A stretch of DNA of 64,000 nt, from the NCBI GenBank assembly GCA_030685235.1, contig MU839097.1, forward strand, positions 434,001 through 498,000, given 5' to 3'. This stretch comes from Copromyces sp. CBS 386.78 (Eukaryota > Ascomycota > Sordariomycetes > Sordariales > Sordariaceae). Made by a program: the position numbers and the translations under genes. Under the pieces are notes generated by a model. That model had not been told where the DNA came from. It saw only the letters and a list, made by a program, of their open reading frames with translations, and did not search any database. Of this stretch, positions 50,470 through 61,366 are shown one piece after another (position 1 is the stretch's first letter; the number at the start of each line of letters is the position of its first letter).

Positions 50470-53093
50470 TTCTGTGGCGGTGGGCTGATGATGAGGCGGT
50501 GATGTGTTCCGAATTCGCAGAACAGAAGGTCGATGCTGTGTGGTTGTGGATAGCTCCAGGCCAAACAACTCGGAGCGCGGGAAAGGACGGTTGGGCGCGT
50601 GCGGCTTGTTGAATCGTCGTAGTAGACAGAATGGGAAGTCGCGAGGAGACGAGGTTGACAGGAGCGATCAAAGGCTGGTGTGGAGAAGCTTATCGGTTTG
50701 AAGTATATAAAGGCTGGGCGAAGTTGAAGGTAGGGTGAGGTTGAGGTAAGTTGGGTAAGATGATAGCGGTCGGAAATTAAACGGCAAGCATCCGAAGATA
50801 GGACGGAGAAAGTGAGAGATGGTTACGGCTGACGTTCAACCTCCCTTGGTTGATACGTCAATGATATATTGAGGGGTCCGTGTGTGTCCAAACTCCGAGT
50901 TATGTATGCGGCTTGCACATGGGCAAAAAGGTGAAGTTCAGGTAATGAGAGGGTGAGGAGTAGAGTATTATGTATGGTAATGTGGGAAGTACGGAGTGCG
51001 GTGGGAGGCTTGGGAGGGAGCGGATCGAGGTACCTACCGTAGGTAAGGTAGGTATAAGAGCCGAAGTTGCGTTTGTAAGATCGAACGGAGGGACGGACAG
51101 ATAATGAGTCGAAGTACCGCCAATACGGGACAGATACCCAGGTAAATATCTCTGGCCGTCAAAAGAAGACAGATACTCTGCAGGAATAGTCCATATGTAT
51201 AGAACACGGATGCACTATGACTATTATCGCTTTCCAATACCCAACAGGTGGATACCTTAAATTGCTTGTCAAAACAAGTCCGCAAGTCTGGCCGACGGCA
51301 GACCGCATCGAATGGGGATCTGGCAGGGGGACGAGGTCGTGTCGGGAAGGTCCTCTTCGTCCATCGACGGAGCACGGGAAGACGAGTGAGAGCCAAGAGG
51401 GCCAAGAGCGAACGATGGTTCCTGTCCAGGTTACGTACCCGGCAAGACGTTGCACCTGCACTTGCCTCTACACATACAACCAATGGAATTGGCTCGGCCC
51501 TGGTCTGCAGCAGCGTAGGTATCCATCCGACCCACCCACTGCACTGCGAGTCCACTGCAAAGAGTCCAGTGTCCACTGGGCTTCGTCGCCGTAGCAACGT
51601 CCCCAGCATCCCGTTCTCTCTTGCTCACAAGCGAACGGCACCGCGACGGCAGAGTGAGATCGCTGGGGAAAGAATGGCAAAGAGCCACCACTCGTGAGAC
51701 TTGTCCTAATCGATGCAAAGAGCGGTGGAGCACCATCGCGGCGTTAACTCTGGTGTGGAAGGAGGAACGCTCATACCAGGCCACCTCACGAATCCCCCTG
51801 CCGGCCTCGCTTTCCTCTTTCAGCCACCTCCTCGTCGTTAACATACACTACAGATGTCGAGATGGAGGCATGCGATATGATCATTGCGGTTCCGTCGAGT
51901 TTGAACACGGTAGGTAGTGCGTCAGCTTCATCGGTCTGGCGTCTCAGAGATCGGATACAGGACCAGAGTTTCATTATCGGTAATGTACCAGCTCGCAGGC
52001 ACCGCGGTTCCATGGTAACATGGGAACATTGTGTGCCCATGATACGATAAGAAATTGATGGGAATCCGTACGGGTGTAATATCCGGGCCTGGTTGGTGAT
52101 GATCGATGACATTTCATGTTCTCGGAAAGGCGACTGAAGCCATCGATCCATTCCGTCTCACTCGTAGGAGCTTTGCTCCGTAGGATCACATACTGCATAG
52201 TGGTGAGATCCTATACCTCATGGAGACGGGAAGATATTGACGTCCACGATCTCTCGCTCGGCGGGTGAACTCGGCAGAGGCCCGTTATCGCTTCAGGAAA
52301 CCTCGTTATAAGCATGTACCGGCTTTTGTTGGTTATATTTGTGTTTTCTGATTACCTCTCCGCATCCTCAGTTTGTCTTCTTGGAAACTATTGTTTTTGA
52401 ATATCAAGATATTTAAATACCCTTGACGAAGGCGAGCAGTATGTTTTAGGTTCTGAGTGGTCGTCCTTGTCATTGCACGTGTCAATCATTATGGTTGAAC
52501 AAAAGCAAGGAAAAGGACACGGAGATGCAAGAAGTTAGGACAAGATCTGCCTATCATTGGGTCGCGGTCTCTTACGGGGCTGTAGGCACTAACATGCACT
52601 AGCGGGGCGGTGTTTGGCCGGACGCCCACCTGACTGTTGCTTCACAGCCCAGGATGTCGATGGCCGGGCTCAACAAGAAGCGGGCGGCCGTGGTTGGCTT
52701 CAACACATCGCTATTCAGCCTCGGACGACAGCTTGATTCCAACGACACCCATCGCATCGCCATCGCCGCCATCGACCGCGCGTTGTCTACCAGCAAATTC
52801 CGCCCTCTAATCCATCGACAATATTCGAGCCCGAACCACGACAGACACAGCGACACGCCTCCGTGGACGAACCATCACAACCCATAACCTAATTTAACGA
52901 CGTACCCCACGATTCGCCAATTCCAGACCTCGTTGCCTTCCACACCATCACGTCGCCATCTTCTTAACCGTCGCGAAACATCAATCTCTTCCTGGACACT
53001 CGAGAACCGCCAACTGCGAGTCTCGATTGCTTTGCGCCAAACCTTTGAAACAAGACCACCACAAACCCCCGGGATCATCTCAATACCGCTACC
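50470..53093. other. Intergenic region between divergent FYVE and YKT6 genes
   Basis: About 2.6 kb without a convincing gene. A 77-codon frame at 52654-52887 lies within what is probably the YKT6 leader and has no recognisable family. Short GGTAGGTA/TACCTACC-type repeats occur near 51030-51055. Confidence 0.45.
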
Positions 53094-53863
53094 ATGAAGC
53101 TCTACTACATTGGTGTAAGATACGGCTGCCTTTGGGGGGACGGAGGCACCTGCTGACTGGGAACAAGATCTACAAAAACACCGAGCAGCCTGCGGTGCAG
53201 CTCTGCGGTGCCCATGAGCTTAGCGACTTCTCCAGATTCACACGAGACCAATACAAGAACTTCATGACCATGATTAGCAGGACCGTCGCAGAGAGGACGA
53301 AGCCTGGCCAGAGGCAAAGTGTTGAGGAACAAGGTGCGTCTATGGTCAGCTCGCTGCTCGTGTAGATACGCCTAGCTGACAAGATTGTGTCCGAACAGAC
53401 TACATTATCCACGCCTATGCCCGCTCCGAGGGTGTCTGCGGTGTCGTCATCACCAAGGACTACCCTCCTATCGCCGCTCACAGTGTCCTCTCCAAGCTCA
53501 TGGACCAGTTCCTCTCGGAGAAGCCGATCGCCACGATAAACGCCGCGAAGAACGATGGCGATATCCCTTTCCCGGCCATCGAGCAGTACCTCCGCGATTA
53601 CCAGGATGCCAACAACGCGAGCAGCATCGCAAAGATCCAGCAGGAGCTCGACGAGACCAAGATTGTCCTACACAAGGCTATTGATAGCGTATGTCCAGAT
53701 ACGGGAGGTAGCAGTTCTCTATAAGTTGCTAACAGATGTATAGGTTCTCCAAAGAGGCGAGAAGCTCGACGACCTGGTTGCCAAGAGTTCCGACTTGAGT
53801 GCGCAGAGCAAGATGTTTTACCAGAGCGCGAAGAAGCAAAACTCGTGCTGCCTGGTTATGTAA
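53094..53863 (+). CDS. ykt6: YKT6, longin-domain R-SNARE
   Basis: Prenylated and palmitoylated SNARE for ER-Golgi, vacuolar and autophagic fusion. Exons: 53094-53114 (MKLYYIG), 53168-53333, 53399-53688 and 53744-53863, giving 198 residues, close to yeast Ykt6. The longin domain spans the first ~120 residues and includes [20 protein letters not shown] and [11 protein letters not shown]. The SNARE motif runs through [20 protein letters not shown] with zero-layer Arg163 in [10 protein letters not shown]. The C-terminus ends CCLVM, the double-cysteine lipidation box. The 21-nt first coding exon was fixed by the family N-terminus and a GTAAGA donor; the acceptor before IYKNTEQ is AAG, not CAG, so that junction is slightly less sure. 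Confidence 0.94.
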
Positions 53864-54460
53864 AGGTCATTCTTCAGCAACCAATCGCCCGCGGCTGTCT
53901 CCGCTTCTAGTCAGCCGCACGATATATACCATCGACCACAGCGTTCCCTCCTGCCGAAATACAAAGAGCGCTTGGCCTTTCGTCTTGTCCGAGACGCAGG
54001 CATGTGTCTCATCCAACTCAGTTATTGGTTTCCGCGCAGGTTGCAGTCTGGCCACTGACCTTAAGGCCTTGCTGTAGCCGGTTTGGACATATGAAAGCCA
54101 CTCACCTTGTCGGCTTCTTGGGCTTTTAGTATGCTAAACATGTGATTAAACCTGCAATATACCCTTCCTCATGTTCATACATGTGTGGTACATCTGAAAC
54201 ATACCAATAATAGTAAGTGCTCGTCGAAAAGCTATGTTGTAACTACATCAAGCCATGAGATGTAGTCCTGTTATAGAGCTGTTATCTGTCAAATCCGCAT
54301 CTGCGTGCCATCTGGCACCTCTGGTGATCCCCACTCCGTTTCTTACATATCCGTTAATTTCATACCCACCCACACCACCGTCCAAATGATCGGTATCCAT
54401 AGCTTTTCGCCCGCATTCCGTCCTCATTCGGTAGGCGGTCTTGCCACCACCCGTCCGTGT
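53864..54460. other. YKT6 3' flank
   Basis: No gene or repeat seen; base composition is still like the genic part of the window. Confidence 0.4.
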
Positions 54461-54640
54461 TAAGGGCATGTTTGGTTGCTCTGAAATAGGCCTCTGAACG
54501 CCTTACTCTGAAGTGCCCATTCAGAGGGCCTGCACGGACCTCTCTAAACCGGATTTTATCGCAAAATGCCGAGATCTTGAGCTCCACCCTGTTATAGTTC
54601 AGAGCGGAATTTTAGAGGGCCGTTTGGTGCCCTATAATTG
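54461..54640. repeat. PIF/Harbinger-like end sequences
   Basis: TAA-GGGCATGTTTGGTTGC (54461-54479) and a related GGGCCGTTTGGTGCCC near 54618-54633 occur in the same orientation about 155 bp apart. The GGGnnTGTTTGGTT form and the TAA next to it are typical of PIF/Harbinger transposon ends with 3-bp target sites. I did not find the inverted partner, so this may be one truncated end or nested ends. Confidence 0.4.
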
Positions 54641-54849
54641 TGGAGTCTAAAATTTTTATATATATATTATATATATATGCTTATAATTGATATGATGTGA
54701 TATAAAACTTTCTTTTTATACCCTCAATATCGACTAATACTACTAGCGAGATAGGCAGTTAACCGCTATTTGTATAGGTATAGGCTTCTTAGGCCTCTTA
54801 ACCGATTGCTTCCTAGGCTATTATTAAGAGGAGAGCGTATAAGAAAGCC

Positions 54850-55870
54850 TAGTAATAGATTGAGGTTTAGGAGAAGACTTTATTTAGGAAGTTTAAAGAG
54901 GTCGTCGATAATAGTTTTACGAATTAAAGCGGGTATAAAGAGATTGTATATTACGGTATTATAAATATTTTACGCGAAAAGTATAGTATTGAATTTAATA
55001 TTGTATAAGTACGTAATAAAATCGATTATTTTAAGCGTAAGTGGCGTGTTTAGTAGGTTTTCGCTGGCTTCGTTGGCTAATCTGGCTTTGGTTACGACGA
55101 TAATATTAATCTTTATACTACTAAAGATTTTGTATAGGACTCCTTCTTAGAAGTTAATTATATAGTAAGTTCGATCGGTTGGGTATATTTATTAATAGTG
55201 TAATAGAATTATAAAGAGTGTATATAATTTTGTATTAAGACCTTTCCTTACTATAATTTTATAGAGGAAGCGTTCTTTAATAATTAGGATGCTACCGGAT
55301 CCTATACTTTAATATTAGGAGTACTCCTATTACGCTGAGAGATCCTACTTATAGATGTACTTTATAATTCGGACGACGAGGATTTCGAAGGGGAGTTCGC
55401 GGTATTTGTTTACATTAGTAAAAAGAGAGCTGCCGCTTCGACCGATTTTAAGAAGAAAAAGAGGAAGATTAATGGCGAGGCTATTAACGAGAGTTTTAAA
55501 TATTTTGCTAACGCGATTTTTATATTAGATTATTAGAAGGTGGTTGCGTACGAATGGATAGCGAAGGCGGTCGCGATATTCGAGAAGGATTAAGAGGCGT
55601 AAATTTATTTTAATATTAGTATTTATACTTTATATAAGTGGGAGGAATTAGAATTGAGGGCATATTATTTTGTAATTATTTTAAAGAAGATGAAAGAAGT
55701 ATACTTTAGAGTTTTTAAGAGGAGGTTAGGTATAATAGAGGAGGAGGAGGGGGGGGAGGAGGAGGATTTGCCCGCTTTGTAATTGTAGGAGGAGGATTTG
55801 GATGCGTTTAACGAAAGTTTGGTTAATTTAGTTTTTAATTAATTATACTTGAGTGCGTTGCGTTTAGACT
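54850..55870 (+). pseudogene. Decayed Myb/SANT-like transposon protein
   Basis: On the plus strand, broken frames read as a Myb/SANT-like DNA-binding protein: an opening FKEVVDN...AGYKEI, then NKIDYFKRKWRV, the SGFGYDD block, and later EEAFFNN followed by ATGSY-type sequence. Such proteins occur as the DNA-binding partner of PIF/Harbinger-type transposases. Stops throughout, many at sites where Trp or Gln codons are expected, fit C-to-T changes. The far part is Lys/Glu-rich. I see no DDE nuclease in the window. Together with the Harbinger-like end at 54461, this suggests one damaged element. Confidence 0.55.
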
Positions 55871-55949
55871 TGTAAATATGCTGTATTATAGTGTACTATA
55901 GTAGTTTGCTCCTATATATAGGGTTCTTATAGACGGGAGGGGGGCGGGA

Positions 55950-56391
55950 TGTAAGCCTTACCTTGGATTTGATTTTTATTGCTTTTATTTATATTAATAC
56001 TTTAATATTTAAAAGAAATTGTATATATTACGGGGGTGACACCGTTGGAGGTATGGTTGGATATACGTAGTTGTACGAGGAAGGAAAGAAGGAGGAGGGA
56101 GGAGTGCGGTCTGGATATAGGGCAGGCTGTGCCGTGCCCTGGATCCAGGACCGAGGCCCACTGGTGTATACGTGCGATCCTATTGGCCAATGGCCAATAG
56201 GGATGACTAGTTATACCTAGTCGTATACGTAGTACCTAGTGGTGCTATTATAGGTAATCTTGTAATACTACCTCCCTATAAAAGAAGCTTATAGAGTTTT
56301 AAACGATCTATTTAGTATATATATATAAAATAATAGAATCTTGTTTCAATCTCCGTTTTCTAATTCTTCGATCCGTAATTGAACGCTTACA
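55950..56391 (-). repeat. 3' LTR of Gypsy copy A
   Basis: The outline begins TGTAAGC and ends GCTTACA on the minus strand. Its middle (about 56036-56340) is the reverse complement, with point changes, of 61366-61630 at copy B. The orientation fits the 3' LTR of a leftward-reading element. Exact ends are inferred from the TG...CA termini. Confidence 0.65.
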
Positions 56392-59300
56392 ATCTGCGAT
56401 TAAGCGGCTACGTTGTCGTTATTTCCCTACTAATAAGTCCTAACCTCTAGCTATACTTCTATATTCCTTGTCGGGGGCCGCTTTCCTTACTAGACTTCTA
56501 CTAATCTCTTAAATATTTTGTAAAAGAATTCGTCTATTTTCTTTAAATCTTCTTCGGATAGGGGTTCGAATTCCCGGCTTACTAATTCGACTATAGCCTC
56601 CTACGCTTTTATATTGCGGCCGGCGGCGATATTTACTACGGCGGTATTAATTTACTCCTTTAAGTCGGTAATACGTTTAGAGCGTTTCGGGAGCGGGGCT
56701 GGGGACGCCGTATAGTGTGTTTAGGGTGTGGGCGACGCTGTATAGTGTATTTAGGGTACTAGGGCCTTCCGTTTTAGGGTCCGTTCTTAAAATATAGCTT
56801 TAATCTCTGGCCAATTTTAAACCGCTGGTGGGATGGGGGTATTTAAATAATCGTAGTAAAATGCGATAACGGAGTCCCTTATTCCTTTAACGTTATTGAA
56901 GGGCTCGTCGGTAGGGTTATAATACTTTTATTTTATAATATAGAATTAATAACAGTTGCTTCCTCGTTAAAAATAGTTTAAAAGTTTATTAAGCTCCTAC
57001 TCCGCCACCTCTTCGTAATTATCTATTCTAATTATAATTTTGCTTTTATTAGCTCGTATATCGCTTTGTAAGTCGGTTTAGCTAGGGAGGCCTTTACGGT
57101 AAAGTTTTACTATAAAGACGTAGAATATTAGCGAATACTTTATATTAGCAGGTAAAATTAATTTAATATTATAGGATTACATTTAATTTACTTTGAAAGG
57201 GCCTTCCTATTATAGGGATAACTTATCGTATAGCTTACCATTATTAAAATTAATTATATTAAATAAAACGAAATCCTTAGCGCGGTATTTTAGTATATTA
57301 GACCGATTTTCGTTAGCGTTGGCTTCGTATCGGTCCTATGCCTTCTTTATAAAAATATTTATATAGTCTTAAATAGCTTCGAAACGAATAAATAATTCGC
57401 TAGCCTTTATATATTCCTTCTACTGTACTAGCGAGAAACTTTCTAATAGTATAATAGCTACGGGTTCGATACTTATACAGAGGTAAAAACTATAATTAGT
57501 AAAGAAAGGGGTCACGTCCGTAATTAATAATACTATATTATTTCCTGCGAATTCCGCTAGTAGTAGCTATCGTACCCAATTTATTTATATTTAATTAACG
57601 AAAATACGTAAATATTATTCTATTTCTATATTAATACGCTCCGTTTAGGTATTAATCTATAAGTAGAAGGTAGAATTTAATAGTTTCTTAATAACTAAAC
57701 GTTTATAGATCGTAAACTAGAATAAAGATATAAACTAAATACCGCGGTCAAAAATAATAATATTAGGTAAGTTATAAAAGGTATAAATACAATTAATAAA
57801 ACAGTCCGCTAATTCTTCCGCTTCTATAGTAACGGTCGGAATATAGTAATATATCTTTATTAAATAGTCTACGATAATAACAATATATTTAAATTTCTAA
57901 CCTAAATAAAAGCTTTCCGGTAAAGGGGAAATATAATCGACCGATATATTAATTTATAGTATATAAACCGCTAATATAAATTTGAAATAGCTTACCTTAG
58001 TTCGTTATAATACCTTCGTCTTAAAATATACTAGGCAACTTTTATAATAAGCTTTAATAGCCTCTACTATATTTGACTAATACTAATACTCGTTTATCTA
58101 TACCTACATTTTATCCCTACTTAAATAGCCGGCCGTTAATAACGAATAAGCGCGGTAGATCAATAATAAATAGGTGGCAATATTATTAGGGTCGATAAAT
58201 ACCCTTCTTTTATAGTAAGCCTTGCCTCCCGTCGTAGAATATTCGGCGAAAGCGACTTTAAATTTCTTCTTAATATAAAGGTGCTATTTAGTACGACTTA
58301 AGTCCTTTAAATAGCTAACGGCCTTTTATATTAGGGTTAACTAGTCGTAATTCTTGTTAATAATATCGTCGGTTAATTTATCCGGTTCCTCTAAGGTATT
58401 TAAGAATAATAGGAATATTTTTTTATCGAAGTCGAAGTCGTTACTAATTATTATAGCCGATAAGGAGAGGTACCCCTCTTTAAAGCGGGCGGGGTTAATA
58501 AGCTTATAATTTCGTATTTTTAAACGATAATCATTTATATCTAAAAATATATCTTCTAACTTTTTATTTAATATATTGGGGCGAAGATTTTATAACCCTA
58601 GCGTATAGAAGATTAAGAAATTAAATTATAATAGGAATTATAACTATTATATATAGCGGGGTATAAACTACTTATTTATCGTAAAAGTCTTTAAATTCTT
58701 ATAATCGGTAATAATATTAAAAGGTTATTAGGTACCTTCTAATTCTAGGCGCTACTCCTCTAATACTTTAATAATAGTAAAGAGCTCTTTATCGTAGATA
58801 TTATAATTATACTCCGCTACTAAATACCGTGCTAAGAAGTACGTAATTAGGTAGAATTCGCTATTATCCCCGTATTAGGAAAGGGTACTTCTAAAAGCCT
58901 AATTCGAAGTATTAGTTTCGACGACCGTCTTCCTAGACTAGTCGTAGATCTATAAAGTTAGTCCGCTAGTAAATATAGCCTTTAGGGTTTTAAAAGCGGA
59001 TTACTATATTGTAGTCTATAATTATTCTACGTCTTTCTTTATAAAATCGTATAATAGTACTACTATTATTGAAAAACCTTTAATAAAACGACAATAGAAA
59101 TTAATAAATTTTAAGAAATTCTATAAAAGTTTTTTTAACGTTAGAAATTGCTAATTTATAATAGTTTTAACCTTTATTAAATCTATTTCGATATTACCGA
59201 ATATAATAATTAGTTTAAAATATTTGGTTTTTTAATATAAAATTCGTACTTATCGATATTAATTTATAGGCCAGCCTTTTCTAAGCGGGTGAAAATATTA

Positions 59301-61366
59301 TTTATATATTTCTAATATTCTTCCTCATTATCCGAAAAGATAAGGATATTATTTAGGTAAGCAGTTATATAGATATCTAAAATATTGTACAAAATATTAT
59401 TAACGTAATTTTAGAATATACTAAGTATTCCTTATAGGCCGAATAGATAGATTAGTAATTTAAATAGGCTAAAGCGGGTAATAAACGCTATTAACTATTC
59501 GTATCCTTTTACAATACGAATACAATTAAAAGCGGCGATAATACTTAATTTAATAAAAATCTTTATTTTATAAATAGCGTTAAGGGTCTCTTTAATTAAA
59601 GGGAGTGGGTAACGGTTTTTAAAAATAACGTTATTAATCCCCTTATAATTTACGTAAATTCTAATACCTCCGCTTAGCTTCTATACTAGTAGGATTTAGG
59701 AAGCGGCTTCTAATTACGAAGGATAAATAAACTTATTATAGAGATTTTCGTCGATCTACTTTTTAATTATATTTAATTCGTCGGAGTTAAACGCCTTTAA
59801 TCTCATATAAGGCGCTTATTCTCCTAGGCGGAATTCGATTTTAAAATTATAAAAGTAGTAGGGGGGTAAGACTATTACGTTATAAAGTCTAAAAATGTCG
59901 AAATAATTCTAATATTATTTAGGAAATTTCTCCTTAATTTAAACGTCGGTTTTAGGTAATTTATTGGCCTTTTCGTAAAACTTAGCCACGTCTTCTTCTA
60001 TAATATTAGCGGCGAATCTAATAATTTTACAACGTTCGAAATCCTTATTTATATTACTACTAAAGTAAACGTATTTAACGATCTTTATTATTCGGATAAT
60101 AACTTTAAATCTTTTACTAGTGTAAATATTAATTTATAAATAGTAACGCTTACTTAGTAATTTCTTATACTTAGCGTTATTACCGTCTTAAATCTCTTAC
60201 TCTATCTCTAGGGTAAGGTTCGTTAAACCGTTGGGTATATTGTAGTCGTAGTCGTAGTCGTATTTAATTCCTATCCCTACCCTTCTATTAACGACGCCTT
60301 TATTATTTCTATATTCTTTAGGCTCTAGGGCGCCCCCCTCTACTTCTTTAGCCCGGGCTTCCTCCTCCGCTTTAACCTCTTCTAAAATTTTATAGAGTTC
60401 TACATACGAAGTACAAAATACCCGTAGGTAATATTTTTCGTACAACTAATTGAAATTAACAGCTATTATATCCCTAATATTTGCGGGGTTAATTAGCTCG
60501 TTCGAAAAATATGTTTTATATACTATAACGCGGTAATAGGGGTCGGATCTTCGCTAGCCGGCCACGGTGCGGCAGATAGTAGGCTTAGTCCGTTTAGGAG
60601 TTTCGGTAACGGTATTCGTAATTGGGGCGGGATCTAAGGTATTAGGGGTATTATATTTAACGGTAGCGGGAGCGGAGTTTGCAATTAGTATATTTGCGAT
60701 TAATATATTAGAGCCGACTACCTCGGTTATACTCTATACGGTTTTGTAATAACGTATATAGATATACTTTTAAACCTTAGGCGCGTGCTATAAGGAGGGT
60801 AAAAGGTCTACGGGAAGGTAGCGGTTAGTATAGTAGTTAGTAAAGGTAATAGTGCTGTCTAGCTATAATATTATAGGGTTATAAAACTTGAGCTATAGTA
60901 TACCTAAAATAACGGGATAGTCGTCGGCTAGGTTGTAGGCTAGTATAGCAATCGTTTCTATATAGTAACCGATTTATAGTTAAACTTCGTAGTAATAAGT
61001 AATAAAGTCTTTAAATATACCGTCTACTAAATATAAGGCCTTTAATTTAGGGAGTTTTAATAGTAGGATATTATAGTAAATAATAAAACTATAATTAATA
61101 AAAGCGAGAGCGGAATATCCGCTATTAATTAAAGCGGTATATTTATTTCGTTAATTATACGGTTTATAAATGATTTAAGTAGAAAAGAGGATATAATTAT
61201 TATTATAGTTATCTAAATTTGAATTTTTAAATTAAATTACTTTTAAATTTGCTAGATTATCTACCTTTTCTTCTATTATTACTATAGATAATAATTTCTC
61301 TAAACGATTTAGTAGAGAAGCGGCGCATTTCCCGCACTATATTCCGTAGGTTAGGTAAGAGTTAGA
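56392..61366 (-). mobile_element. Ty3/Gypsy retrotransposon copy A, RIP-degraded, 5'-truncated
   Basis: Reading leftward on the minus strand, the order is aspartic protease (about 61200-60860), reverse transcriptase (about 59800-59150) and integrase (about 58000-57550), then the 3' LTR. This is the Ty3/Gypsy gene order. Reverse transcriptase shows SGGIRIYVNYK and, near 59330-59380, AYLNNILIFSDNE, in which the usual YLDD is YLNN, as expected from a G-to-A change. Integrase shows NLPNIIIFDRGI. The protease part aligns with copy B at 63400-63960. Homology to copy B's gag end stops near 61366, so gag, the leader and the 5' LTR are missing. Stops are everywhere; the element is dead. Confidence 0.8.

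Noticed and set aside
52654..52887. 77-codon frame upstream of YKT6
   Set aside because: Probably part of the YKT6 leader; no homology signature, and it stops about 200 bp before the YKT6 start.
60197..60445. 82-codon minus-strand frame in the RIP block
   Set aside because: It is a surviving piece of the copy A polyprotein linker, not a separate gene.
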